Shown: positions 52,280-62,200 of the stretch, one piece after another
Position numbering within the stretch: position 1 is the stretch's first letter
Layout of the letters: every line of letters begins with the position of its first letter
Source of the DNA: Saprospiraceae bacterium
GTDB lineage: Bacteria > Bacteroidota > Bacteroidia > Chitinophagales > Saprospiraceae
DNA length: 64,000 nucleotides
Direction: 5' to 3'
Assembly (NCBI GenBank): GCA_020627705.1
Contig: JAHDGJ010000001.1
Coordinates: 410,398-474,397 of the forward strand
The notes under the pieces: model-generated
What the model saw: the letters and a program-made list of their open reading frames with translations, nothing else
The model's database searches: none
Told to the model about the DNA's origin: nothing
Program-made: the position numbers and the translations under genes

Positions 52280-53206
52280 ATGAACAAAAGCTATGTATTT
52301 GTCCTTTCCTTTGCTTCTCTTGTCTTTTTAGGAGCATGTAAAAATGATGCTTCCACTACTAATGAAGCCAATACTTTACAAAGCCTGAGTGAAACCTCAG
52401 AGCCGGCTAAAGCAAACGAACTTCTAAAAACACTGAATAAAGAAATTAGCGAAATCAAAAATGACGATAAGGAATCATTTCGACTAATTTCGAAAGGATT
52501 AGAAATTTCTCGAAAATTCAATCTGAAGAATCGAACCGCTGGGTATTTGACTATGTTGCTTCGTTCACATCGTTCTAAACTTGAAAGTAAAGAGGATGCC
52601 CTATGGGAACTTGCTAATATTATGCAAGCAAGTAAGAGAACACAACCGGCCAATATTTTATACCGAGCACTTGTGGATCAATACCCTAATTATAAGCATG
52701 TGGAAAGTGCTAAGGGAATTCTTGGTGATTTCGCGGGAGCAAATCTTAACGATTTTATATTATCTGCAGGCAAGGCGGCATTTGAGGAACCTGATTTTTT
52801 TGGAATGAACAGAAGTAATTCTTTGGAATATGTCAATCTGTGCGAGGCCTATGCACTGGGATTCGCTGACGAAGAATCTCCAAATTATCTTTATAAAGCA
52901 GCAGAAGTTGCACGATCTATACAAACCTTCCCAAAAACCCTCAGTCTCTATGATTGGATCTATGAACAATACCCAACGAATGACAAAGCCTCTACTTCTT
53001 TGTTTTTAAAAGGATTTATCATAGACAACGAACTTAAAAACGAAGAATTAGCTCGTACAGTTTATCAAGAATTTCTCGAAAAGTTTCCTGAAGATGATCT
53101 GGCTGATGATGTCAAATTTTTACTTGACAACCTTGGAAAAACGAATGAAGAAATTTTGGACATAATTGAAGGAGAAAAAGGATCCAAACAAAAACCTGCG
53201 AATTAA
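52280..53206 (+). CDS. TPR-containing lipoprotein
   Basis: 308 residues. A lipobox with Cys20 (VFLGAC) follows the signal peptide; the rest is helical with TPR-like units (ALWELANIMQASKRTQPANILYRAL, KASTSLFLKGFIIDNELKNEELARTVYQEFLEKFPEDDLADD). Such proteins often act in envelope complexes, for instance as BamD-like scaffolds, but no specific homology is claimed. The ATG at 52280 is supported by a consensus promoter ending at 52258 and the normal signal peptide; an earlier in-frame TTG at 52256 lies inside the promoter box and is rejected. Confidence 0.8.
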   Translation: MNKSYVFVLSFASLVFLGACKNDASTTNEANTLQSLSETSEPAKANELLKTLNKEISEIKNDDKESFRLISKGLEISRKFNLKNRTAGYLTMLLRSHRSKLESKEDALWELANIMQASKRTQPANILYRALVDQYPNYKHVESAKGILGDFAGANLNDFILSAGKAAFEEPDFFGMNRSNSLEYVNLCEAYALGFADEESPNYLYKAAEVARSIQTFPKTLSLYDWIYEQYPTNDKASTSLFLKGFIIDNELKNEELARTVYQEFLEKFPEDDLADDVKFLLDNLGKTNEEILDIIEGEKGSKQKPAN

Positions 53207-53209
53207 TCT

Positions 53210-54290
53210 TTATTTGCCATCCCACATAAGGAAGGCTTTCAAAAAGCCTTCTATGTTTCCTCCAAGTACAGCATCTGTATTGCGGTCTTCAAATTTGGTA
53301 CGGTGATCTTTAACTCTTCGGTCATCCAATACATACGATCTGATTTGAGAGCCCCATTCATTTTTCATTTTACCGGCTTCAACTTTATCTCTTTCTGCAT
53401 ATTGTCTCTCGAGTTCTTTTTGGTACAATCTGGATTTGAGCATTTGGATTGCCTTCTCTCGGTTCATGTGCTGCGAACGTTCTTCCTGACATTCTACAAC
53501 AATTCCGGATGGCAAGTGACGAACCCGTACTGCAGATTCCGTTTTATTAACATGCTGTCCTCCAGCTCCACTTGCCCTAAATGTATCCCAGTCAAGATCT
53601 GCAGGATTTACTTCTATTTCGATCGTATCATCAATGGAAGGGTGCACAAAAACTGAAGCGAAAGAAGTCATCCGTTTTCCTTGAGAATTGTAAGGGCTCA
53701 CCCTCACCAGTCGGTGCACACCGTTTTCTGATTTTAACATGCCATAGGCATATTCTCCTTCTAATTCTAGCTCCACGGATTTTACTCCTGCAACATCCCC
53801 ATCAACCCGAGTTAATTCTCTTACCTTATACCCTGCTTTTTCTCCATACATCAAATACATTCTATAAAGCATTTCGGCCCAATCACAAGCCTCTGTACCT
53901 CCAGCTCCAGCATTGATTTCTAAAATACATGACAAGGCATCTTCGGGCTTGTTCATGGTTGAGGTAAATTCTACGTCTTCAATTTCTTCAACAGTCAATT
54001 GATACTTCGTGGCAATTTCGTCTTCTGTAGGTTCTCCCATTTGCCTGAATTCTTCAAGCACAGCAAGCTCATCGATTTTTTCTTTAATCCCATCGTACTT
54101 GGCCACCCATTTTTTATGCAGCTTAAGTTCCTTTAAAAGTACTTCCGCCTTTTTGGGGTCATCCCAAAGATTGGGGTCCATAGAAAGTCCCTCTTTTTCT
54201 TCTATTTCTTGTAATCTTCGGTCAACGTCAAAGATACCTCCTAACCAACGTCAAACGAGACAGCAACTCTTTGTATTGATCTGCAGTCAT
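53210..54290 (-). CDS. prfB: Peptide chain release factor 2 with programmed +1 frameshift
   Basis: Full-length RF2 of about 359 residues encoded in two frames. Translation starts at the ATG at 54288-54290 (MTADQYKELLSRLTLVRRYL), meets an in-frame TGA at 54228-54230, and continues after a +1 shift (LDVDRRLQEIEEKEGLSMDPNLWDD) to the stop at 53210. The shifted frame carries the RF2 core: the GGQ peptidyl-hydrolysis motif in SGAGGQHVNKTE and, at the codon-recognition tripeptide, Ser-Pro-Tyr rather than the usual Ser-Pro-Phe (VSPYNSQGKRMTSF). RF2 terminates at UGA and UAA, so shortage of RF2 favours frameshifting and its own synthesis. The gene is third in an nrnA-FKBP-prfB run, 26 bp after the FKBP stop. 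A start at 54181 would delete the N-terminal domain. Confidence 0.93.
54227..54242 (-). promoter_or_regulatory. prfB programmed +1 frameshift site
   Basis: Read on the minus strand, the site is AGG AGG TAT CTT TGA C: a Shine-Dalgarno-like AGGAGGT three bases before the slippery CTT, followed by the in-frame stop TGA and C. This is the classical RF2 autoregulatory signal. Reading GAC after slipping restores the RF2 frame. Confidence 0.95.
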
Positions 54291-54316
54291 TTGTCCTCTT
54301 TTATAAGGTTAATAAA

Positions 54317-55231
54317 TTAGAGCACCTCTACGTAAAATACCAAATCTGATTTAGCCGGAATCCTAGGCGGTCTGCCTGATTCACCATATGCCATAGGATA
54401 AGGAATTACAAGGGTAGCTCTACCTCCTTTACGGATTTTAGCCATTCCTTCATCCCAACCTTTGATAACTTGCCCTTGTCCAAGGGTAAAGGTAAAAGGC
54501 ATTCCTTTACTAAATGAATTATCAAACATGCTTCCAGTCTCTTTTACAACCCCGTAATAATGTGCTTTGATCTGCTTTCCGTTTGGAACATATTGGCCAT
54601 CTCCTTCCTCGTGCATTATAATCTCTAGCCCTGAATCCAATTTTGTGGGGTTTGTTTTACCTGCTTTATAATCTGCAAGCGTTTGCTCAACGAATGAGGC
54701 GATTTCTTGGGTTTTAGCTTTGCTTTCTTCTGGACTCATACGCAAGGCGTCCATTTCTGCTTTTTGCTGGAGCTTGAATGCGTTAGCACGATCTAAATAT
54801 GTTTTTTGATCCGTAAATTCTTTGACCTCCAAACAATATGCAATGTGCTCTATATCTCCATACTGCCCTCGAATGCCTGGCAAAGAATCACTCGGGATAA
54901 TAAGCTCTAAGCTATCACCAACGGCGCTCATTTCTAACAATTCTATAATGGCATTAGGCTTAGATCCAACCTGTGTTTCAACAGGAATTTGGACTGCAGG
55001 CATTTGGTCTAAATTTCTCATGGATTGCAACACCTTTCCATTGTTATCTTTTATATCCATTTCGAAATAGACATAGTCCCCTTTTTGAGGATTGGGGCCC
55101 TTGGAATCAAAATGCTTCGTGTAGCTGTATCCAGAAGGTGTTTTGCCAGATTTACTGCTGGAAGACTGACATGAGGTCAAGCCTGCGAGAATCAGGGCCA
55201 AGGCGGAAAATTTTATAGTCTTTAAGATCAT
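54317..55231 (-). CDS. FKBP-type peptidyl-prolyl isomerase lipoprotein with two FKBP-like domains
   Basis: 304 residues. A lipobox with Cys21 (LAGLTSC) and a Ser-rich linker lead to a first, divergent FKBP-like domain (~40-140: GDYVYFEMDIKDNNGKVLQSM, ELLEMSAVGDSLELIIPSDS) and then a canonical C-terminal FKBP domain (~210-304: YYGVVKETGSMFDNSFSKGMPFTFTLGQGQVIKGWDEGMAKIRKGGRATLVIPYPMAYG). It should be an envelope protein-folding catalyst, with only the second domain keeping most active-site aromatics. Its start overlaps the nrnA stop (ATGA). Confidence 0.92.
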   Translation of the reverse strand: MILKTIKFSALALILAGLTSCQSSSSKSGKTPSGYSYTKHFDSKGPNPQKGDYVYFEMDIKDNNGKVLQSMRNLDQMPAVQIPVETQVGSKPNAIIELLEMSAVGDSLELIIPSDSLPGIRGQYGDIEHIAYCLEVKEFTDQKTYLDRANAFKLQQKAEMDALRMSPEESKAKTQEIASFVEQTLADYKAGKTNPTKLDSGLEIIMHEEGDGQYVPNGKQIKAHYYGVVKETGSMFDNSFSKGMPFTFTLGQGQVIKGWDEGMAKIRKGGRATLVIPYPMAYGESGRPPRIPAKSDLVFYVEVL

Positions 55232-56235
55232 AGAGTCTCTATTTTATCTATATAATTAGGTAATTCTTTTTTAAATCTTGAAATGATATCCTTTAAGCTC
55301 GCATAAGCTGCTCCCCCTGCCGCATTTTTGTGCCCTCCACCATTGAAATGATTTCTGGCAATATCGGCAACAGAAATATCTCCTTTGGATCGAAAGGACA
55401 TTTTAACTATGGTCGGTTGTTCTCTAATAAAAGCGGCTACTTTGATGCCATCAATCATAAGAATATGATTCACGATACCTTCAGTATCTCCTCTTCCAAT
55501 TTTAAAGCTGTGGTAGTCGTCTTTGGTCAAACTAATTATACCAGTTTGGTACTCAGGAATAAGCTCTAATCGGTTGGCCAAGCAATGCCCCAAAAGTCTG
55601 AGTTGTTTCTCCGTGAGGGTATTATGAATTTTATCATTTAATTGATAATCATCTACACCTCTCTCCTTAAGCTGTGAAGCAATTTGATAAGCCCGAGGAT
55701 TGGTGCTATACTTAAAAGATCCTGTATCAGTTATTATACCAGTAAGGATACATTCACCAATGGGAACATTTATTTTTTCCTTTTGGCCTAGATTTTCTAT
55801 AAAGTCATAAACCAACTCACATGTACTGCTGGCCTTGGTGTCACTAAACTGAAAATCAGCAAAAGGTTCTGGATCCAAATGATGATCTATAAGAATCTTT
55901 TTAGCATTTGATTCTTGTACTTTGAGTCCCATTTTGTCAATTCGATCTAGGCCATTAAAATCCAAACAGAAAATGACCTGTGCTTTTTCGATTTGCTCTA
56001 AAGCATACTCTTGATTCAAATCATATACTGCACATGATTCAATGCTAGGCAAAAAATGAAAGATCTTAGGGTACTCGCTGGGCAAGATTACTTTTACACT
56101 ATGCGCTTGTTCTTCTAAAAATAGTTTGAGCGCCAAACTAGAACCGAGGGCATCTCCATCAGGATTGCGATGCGTCAAAATAACTATGTCTTTAGGTAGA
56201 GCAAGTATTTCCTTTATTTGTTCTATTTCGTTCAT
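55228..56235 (-). CDS. nrnA: DHH-family phosphoesterase, NrnA-like oligoribonuclease/pAp phosphatase
   Basis: 335 residues. The DHH domain contains HRNPDGDALGSSLA (motif I), VIFCLDFNGLDRID (motif II), LIDHHLDPEP (DHH motif) and TGIITDTGSFKYS (motif IV); the DHHA1 domain closes with the GGGHKNAAGG nucleic-acid-binding motif. NrnA-type enzymes degrade very short RNAs and 3'-phosphoadenosine 5'-phosphate with Mn2+. The ATG at 56235 is used; a TTG at 56247 has no support. First gene of the nrnA-FKBP-prfB transcript; a TACTTTTG box lies 29 bp upstream and is divergent from ndk. Confidence 0.92.
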   Translation of the reverse strand: MNEIEQIKEILALPKDIVILTHRNPDGDALGSSLALKLFLEEQAHSVKVILPSEYPKIFHFLPSIESCAVYDLNQEYALEQIEKAQVIFCLDFNGLDRIDKMGLKVQESNAKKILIDHHLDPEPFADFQFSDTKASSTCELVYDFIENLGQKEKINVPIGECILTGIITDTGSFKYSTNPRAYQIASQLKERGVDDYQLNDKIHNTLTEKQLRLLGHCLANRLELIPEYQTGIISLTKDDYHSFKIGRGDTEGIVNHILMIDGIKVAAFIREQPTIVKMSFRSKGDISVADIARNHFNGGGHKNAAGGAAYASLKDIISRFKKELPNYIDKIETL

Positions 56236-56264
56236 AAATGTGTGCAAAAGTCGTCATTTAGAAT

Positions 56265-56272
56265 CAAAAGTA
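56265..56272 (-). promoter_or_regulatory. TACTTTTG -7 box upstream of nrnA
   Basis: Perfect TAnnTTTG on the minus strand, 29 bp before the nrnA ATG, inside the 106-bp divergent gap with ndk. Likely promoter for nrnA-FKBP-prfB; no consensus TTG at -33. Confidence 0.42.
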
Positions 56273-56306
56273 CATATAGGAGTAAGCATTAATATTTTCA
56301 GTTCTT

Positions 56307-56314
56307 TACATTTG
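56307..56314 (+). promoter_or_regulatory. TACATTTG -7 box upstream of ndk
   Basis: Perfect TAnnTTTG match 27 bp before the ndk ATG. The -33 element is weak (no TTG at the expected spacing). Confidence 0.47.
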
Positions 56315-56341
56315 CAGCGATTTTTAAATTAAATAAGTCAA

Positions 56342-56764
56342 ATGGCTACGAACAGAACTTTAACAATGATCAAACCTGATGCTGTGAGAAACGGACATAT
56401 CGGTGGGATTCTAGAACAAATGGTTGGATCTGGATTCAAAATTATTGCAATGAAATACACCAAACTCTCCAAAGAGAAAGCTGGTGAATTTTATGCAGTT
56501 CATAAAGAACGACCTTTCTATGGCGAATTGGTAGATTTTATGTCTTCTGGACCAATTGTGGCTGCCGTTTTGGAAAAAGACAACGCAGTAGAGGATTTTA
56601 GAACTCTCATTGGTTCGACCAATCCAGCGGAAGCTGCACCAGGTACCATACGAGCTAAATATGCCACGAGCATTGGTGAAAACGCAGTACACGGATCTGA
56701 TTCGGATGAAAATGCAGCTTTAGAAGCTAGTTTTCACTTTGCTGCAACCGAAATATTTGCCTAG
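56342..56764 (+). CDS. ndk: Nucleoside diphosphate kinase
   Basis: 140 residues, full length. [19 protein letters not shown] at the N-terminus, [29 protein letters not shown] in the middle and the phospho-histidine in [15 protein letters not shown] define the family. The enzyme equilibrates nucleoside di- and triphosphates. A TACATTTG promoter-like box lies 27 bp upstream. Its stop shares the CTAG palindrome with the stop of the convergent desaturase (4-bp overlap). Confidence 0.97.
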   Translation: MATNRTLTMIKPDAVRNGHIGGILEQMVGSGFKIIAMKYTKLSKEKAGEFYAVHKERPFYGELVDFMSSGPIVAAVLEKDNAVEDFRTLIGSTNPAEAAPGTIRAKYATSIGENAVHGSDSDENAALEASFHFAATEIFA

Positions 56765-57816
56765 GAAATTATCCTAGCTTTTTCTAAACGATAAAACTCT
56801 GTGAAGGAAATCATCTTCTTTTGATTTTCATCCCAGAGTTTGTTGTTTATCATCTTCAAGCTTTCCCAAAAGCTCACTTTCGTCACATATTTGTTGAGCA
56901 CCTTATTTTCTTTCATACATTTTTCTAGGTTGTAGTTTGGAATCAAACTACTTAAATGATGAATGTGATGGATGCCAATATTTCCGGTCAACCATTGCCA
57001 CATTTTGGGCAATTTATAATACGTAGCGCCTTTGATGGCCGAAAGAAGAAAATCCCAATTGTCCTTCCATTCTTTATAAGCGTATTCATGCTGATGTTGC
57101 ACGTAAAAGAACCAAAAGGAGATTATCCCAAAGAAGAAAACGAGCATTAATTGAATGAACAAGAATTTTGCCCAACCTAAAGTAAATCCGAAAACAATGT
57201 AAGCCAATGCAATCCAGAAATTATCCTTTAATTGCATAACAAAGGTTTTTCTTAAGTTGTTAAACTTAAAAATGGGGAACCTACACGACACGATGAAATA
57301 ATAAATTGGAGCGATTACAAATGTAACCAAAGGCATACGCCAGATCATGTAACCCAATCTGCCCCACCATTTTCTTTCTCTAAACTCTGAAACAGTGAGC
57401 ATCGGAATATCTCCTATTTCTCGCACCTCTAACATACCAGAATGCCCGTGATGATAGTTATGTGTCTTTGCCCAATACCCAAAAGGCATGAAGCTAAAAA
57501 CACTACATATCTTACCAACGACGTTATTCCACCATCTTGATTTGAAAAAGGATTGATGTCCACAATCGTGTTGAATAATAAAAATTCGAACCAAGAAAAA
57601 AGCATTGATTAAGCCTAGTCCCAGGGTTATAAAAACAGACCATTGCAAACTGATGTACATCAATGCCCACAAGGCAATAAATGGCAAGAACGAATTTAGA
57701 ATTTGAATGATAGCTTTACGCAAATCAGGCTTTTGATATTTGACTATCATTTGCCTCCAATTCTTGAGTGCTTCTTTTATTTCTAAATCTGATGCTGAAA
57801 GCCTTTTCCAACTCAT
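56761..57816 (-). CDS. Membrane fatty-acid desaturase
   Basis: 351 residues with about four to six membrane helices and the three histidine boxes of the di-iron desaturase family: HDCGH (83-87), HNYHHGH (119-125) and, near the C-terminus, IHHIHHLSS. The [11 protein letters not shown] stretch supplies further conserved His. Such enzymes insert double bonds into acyl chains of membrane lipids, for example on cooling; the regiospecificity is not readable. It stands alone, convergent with ndk. Carotene or sphingolipid hydroxylases are less likely because of box spacing. Confidence 0.9.
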   Translation of the reverse strand: MSWKRLSASDLEIKEALKNWRQMIVKYQKPDLRKAIIQILNSFLPFIALWALMYISLQWSVFITLGLGLINAFFLVRIFIIQHDCGHQSFFKSRWWNNVVGKICSVFSFMPFGYWAKTHNYHHGHSGMLEVREIGDIPMLTVSEFRERKWWGRLGYMIWRMPLVTFVIAPIYYFIVSCRFPIFKFNNLRKTFVMQLKDNFWIALAYIVFGFTLGWAKFLFIQLMLVFFFGIISFWFFYVQHQHEYAYKEWKDNWDFLLSAIKGATYYKLPKMWQWLTGNIGIHHIHHLSSLIPNYNLEKCMKENKVLNKYVTKVSFWESLKMINNKLWDENQKKMISFTEFYRLEKARIIS

Positions 57817-57927
57817 ATCTTTTCTCTTTGGCTGACTAAAAGTAATTCAAATAAACCATACTCAAAGTCAAAAAATGACACTAATAGGTTTACTAACAAA
57901 TTTAATTAAGATATGGTTCTATCGCAT

Positions 57928-59097
57928 TTAAAAAGGATCTGACCAGCGCGAATCTGTCAGTAAGAAATCATCACTCATCGTCTTCAAAAAGTTAACTAAA
58001 TCCGATTTTTCCTGTGCTGTAAAATTGAATTTCATCGGGCTATTCCCATCTTTTAATCTGGAATCCAAATTTGGATGGGCTGCGATATCTGTGCTGTAAA
58101 AATCAACTACCTCCTCTAAAGTCTCAAACCGACCATCGTGCATATAAGGGCCAGTCTGTGCGATATTTCTCAATTGAGGGATTTTGAATTTTGCCATATC
58201 TACAGCCAAATTGGTATGAACACCTAAGCCTGCATCCTCATAGTTTTGTTGCAAACCATTATTAGCAAAACTGTTGTCGCTAAACCCAGGGTCAAAAAAT
58301 CCTACCAAAGCACTAGAATGACAAGAACCACAAGAGTGATTAAAAAATATGTCCTTTCCTCTGTTTTCAGAAGCGCTCAAATTGTCAAATTCGCCAAAGA
58401 TGTCACCTTGCTGAACGAACCCTTGATCAAACGCTGAGTTACTCCCTTCCATAGTGTTCATAAAGGCCTCCAGTGCGATCAAAATTTTATCATTCTCTAT
58501 TTGTTCTGACCCAAAAGCGCGTTTAAACAATACCTTGTAATGATCTTGGCTTTCTAGGCGTGCAGCCAATTCGTTGATGTCAATATCCATTTCTATTGGA
58601 TTAGACATCGTTTCTAATAACTGCTCATGAACAGAAAAGGCACGGCCATCCCAAAATAATGGTTGCGGATTTCCAAAAGAACCTGATCCATCATATTCTG
58701 AACCGAAACTGGCAAACTGACCAAGAGCGATAGAATTTCGAAGGGTTAATTCGCCTCTTACTCCTTCACTAAAAGCAACATCATCTGCAAAAGCTAGCTC
58801 TTGTTTGTGGCACGAAGCACAAGAAATTTCTCCAGCATTTGACAGGGTTTTATCATAGAATAAAACTCTTCCCAACGTGGCTTGTTCGTTGTTGTGAAAA
58901 GCTGCTGGAACAAACGGGTTGACGTTTGGCTTTGCATTGTAATCTACAACCTCCGATGGAAGATTAAGCACTTCGCTAAGTTTTTGAAAATCTTCAGTAG
59001 TATAATCTCCGGTATAAACCTCCTCTATGTCTTTGGTACAAGAGAATATTGCACAAATCGCAAAGAAAGAACAAACATAGTAGATGGCGTTTTTCAT
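57928..59097 (-). CDS. Di-haem cytochrome c peroxidase (MauG/CCP family) lipoprotein
   Basis: 389 residues. A lipobox with Cys20 (CAIFSC) anchors the protein. Two haem-c sites are present: CASCH at 93-97 and CGSCH at 256-260. LGRVLFYDKTLSNAG and TGPYMHDGRFETLEEVVDFY near 330-350, the latter with the distal/axial Met-His region, are family motifs. CCP-type enzymes reduce H2O2 in the periplasm; MauG-like ones oxidise proteins. It is followed, after a 122-bp gap, by the alpha-2-macroglobulin gene on its 3' flank. Confident at family level. Confidence 0.93.
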   Translation of the reverse strand: MKNAIYYVCSFFAICAIFSCTKDIEEVYTGDYTTEDFQKLSEVLNLPSEVVDYNAKPNVNPFVPAAFHNNEQATLGRVLFYDKTLSNAGEISCASCHKQELAFADDVAFSEGVRGELTLRNSIALGQFASFGSEYDGSGSFGNPQPLFWDGRAFSVHEQLLETMSNPIEMDIDINELAARLESQDHYKVLFKRAFGSEQIENDKILIALEAFMNTMEGSNSAFDQGFVQQGDIFGEFDNLSASENRGKDIFFNHSCGSCHSSALVGFFDPGFSDNSFANNGLQQNYEDAGLGVHTNLAVDMAKFKIPQLRNIAQTGPYMHDGRFETLEEVVDFYSTDIAAHPNLDSRLKDGNSPMKFNFTAQEKSDLVNFLKTMSDDFLLTDSRWSDPF

Positions 59098-59219
59098 AGT
59101 AGATGTGTTTTAATAAAGTTGCTGATAATCAACGTAATATGCAAACAGTTCATAGCAATTTATACACTGTTTAACACTTTCAATCAATACTTTAACGTAT
59201 CAAAGGAGATTTTGGTCTC

Positions 59220-62200
59220 TTAATTAGATCGAATTTCCAAGCGCTCCCCTTTGCTATGGCTAGTATACTCTGGAGCATACATGCATTGAATAGTGGTTAG
59301 TCCATTGGAAAAGCTTCCCTCATGCTGTGCTCGCAGTGGATATTCAAAAACATACTTGCCCTTTGGCAAATAGGAAATGAAAAAATCCGTAGCCAAATCT
59401 CTTGAGCTTTGGTAATAACCCAAACCATGACGGTACTTATAACCACTCAAGGTATTTAGGGGTTCCAAGCCACTGGCACGCATATCCTTTAGGTGAACAA
59501 ACTCCATACTCCGATCTACTTCCAGCTCCAATCTTACGATAAGTTCGTCCCCTATCTTTAAAGTATCGCTTGTCAATGGCAATAATTTTTCGCCATAATC
59601 ATCCAAGACTTTTTTGAATAAGGATTTTTTGAGCTTGAGTGGTGTCTCCTTAAAATGAGTGATGTTTTCGATCTCATCAAAGTATTGCCAATATACTCCA
59701 CCCCACGAAACATGATCGTTTGGATTAGCAATTTCGACAGAAGAAAAAGAAGCGTCAATCTCAGCTCCTTTCCATGATCTTTTTACATAATCCGTCCCAT
59801 CTTCCGTTTGATTCGAAAAATCCAAGGTTTGACCTCCCAATTTGATGGTGGCTAGTTTTCCTTCCAAAATCCATTTGGAAATTCCTTGCTGCTCAGCTTC
59901 TATCAGCAGCGCATAGATCGCTTTCGCAGTGGCCTTGGTATTTCCCCAGTGATTCGTTTGTTTGTTTCTGAGTAACCATAGTTTAAGATCATTGAGATGA
60001 TTTTTCTCCCCCATTTCTACCATCAATTCTATCAAGACTGCATGTCGCTCAATGGGTAATTCAAACCATCTAAACCCAGTGCCTTCATTCCAATACATGC
60101 CAAGCTCCTCATGAATTAATGCCCGTTCAATTAACGAAGCGGTGATCATCTCTGCTTCATCCGTTTGCCCATAACGCTTAAGCACTAATGCGATGATCGC
60201 ACTTTGATATATTCCAAATGAAAGTCCATTTTCCTTGGCTTTTTCTAAATAGTGCGTTAATGCTTTTTTGGACTCTTTGGAAGCGGGCTCTTCCTTAAAA
60301 AAGCTTCTCACATATAAATATTGAATAGCACTTTGACTTATGTCTTTTTTATCAGACTTTTTATACTCCACCACGATTTGCGCATCACAGTAGGCAAGTA
60401 AATTTTGCAACACAGGATGTAACCCTTGTGGTTTACTTTTTAATGCGCCTAATCGTTTGAGGTGGCCCAAGTTTTCGAGAATATAGTGAGACACATATCG
60501 ATTGGATCTGTTTTCGTCAAACCATGAAAATCCGCCATCCGGTTTTTGATATTTAGCCAAGCGATTAAAGGTTCCCTTAATTTTGTCCGACATGGTGTTA
60601 AGATCAAAAAGCAAAGCTATATTTTGCTTCTGCTCAGATTCACTCATTGCTTGTCTAACCCACGGGGTTTCCTGAAGCAAGGCGCTTTTAAGTTCTTCAT
60701 TTTTAAAAAGCTTGCTTTGAAGCTCTTCACTGCTCTTTCGTTTCCAAGAATCAAAAATCGCCTTGATTTTTGGATGGCTGTTTGCCATCTGAGTGGATAG
60801 CGTTTGTGCGTAAAACATATCACTGAGGTGCATCGAATTTTCACTGCACCCACGGTAATCAATAATGTATGGCATAGCTTGGATGGCATACCATGCTGGA
60901 TTACTCGTATACTCCAAAGCATAATTATGGTAGACCTTTGTACCATGGGCATCCCTTAGTTGTTCTATTGTAAATTGTTTGGTGTCCTGTCCTTTGACAG
61001 TTAAAGGTTTTGACTCGGTGACCAGTAATTTATTGGTCAACACTGGAAAAATATTTTCTTCTCCATCTGATTGATTGCCTGCTGAAGCATAAACCCGATA
61101 GCTCAATGCATCAATTACTCGATCTGGAATGTGCAACGACCATTGCACAAAGTCGGATGAAGAAGAATCAATTTTAAGTGAATGTCTAGAAGGCGATTGC
61201 AACAAGTTGTCATCTACTCGTTTATTTGAAATTGGATCAAATAATTCTATCCAAACTTCTGCATCGATAGGCGCTTTAGATAGATTATTGACTTTGGCGG
61301 TAAGTACAATTTTGTCCTTATCCCTTACAAATCTTGGTGGATTCGGGACAACCATTATATCCTTGCTTGTTACCAATTCTTTCAGATCGAAACCTGACTT
61401 CAAATCCTTGGTATGGGCAAAAGACATTAACTTCCATTTGGTCAATGCTTCATTCATTTGGAATTCAAACTCGACATTACCCTTATCGTCAGTTCGAAGC
61501 GATGGAAAGAAGAATACTGTTTCTTTAAGGTTCTTCCTTAACTGTGGACTTAGCTCCTGGCTAGTGTTGCCTTGAGGTGTATCCTCCGAACGAACTCCAG
61601 CAGAATGCGCAGCAATAGCATTGATGTTTTTGGTTGGAAGCGCACGGATTTCGTCGGCTGAAACCACCTCGTTTGATGAGGCATAATCCATTTGCCTTTT
61701 AGGCATTTTTCTTTCGGTGATGACCACCTCATCCATCATTTCGGCATCTGTTTCGATACTTTTGTTTACTCGCACTCCATCGATGTACGTGTTATACCCA
61801 CTAAATCTTCCTCCCCTCAGGTGAATGCTATGATGCACTCCAAAATCATGAAATCTAGGATACCATCGTGAAACTCCTTTCCATTGTAATCGTTGCTGGG
61901 TTCCAGATAAGTAATACGAGCTTCCTATCTGTTGAAATGAATTCCTTCGATTATACACCGAACCTCTATATGATGAGAAAAAATTATGTTGCCACTGATG
62001 CGGCACAAATTCATCCAACGAAGCATCATACATGCCGCAAAGCAATTCGGCCGCTACTTTTTCTTTTTCATTACCAGAAATCTTAATGGAGTATTTTTCT
62101 TTTTGTCCTGGAAGCAATTCTGATCTAAAGCTTTTAAATTTTATTTCAAGTTCTTTATTAATCCATGGTATTTGGGGACTTAGGTTTAGGTCGTACGCTC

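Noticed and set aside
53210-54181. prfB as a 323-residue protein starting at the internal ATG at 54181
   Set aside because: The upstream frame, the in-frame TGA, and the SD-like and CTT slippery elements fit the conserved programmed frameshift, and the shorter form lacks the normal N-terminus.
61129-61575. 148-codon frame on the plus strand inside the alpha-2-macroglobulin gene
   Set aside because: Antisense to a conserved region of a large protein; no motif.
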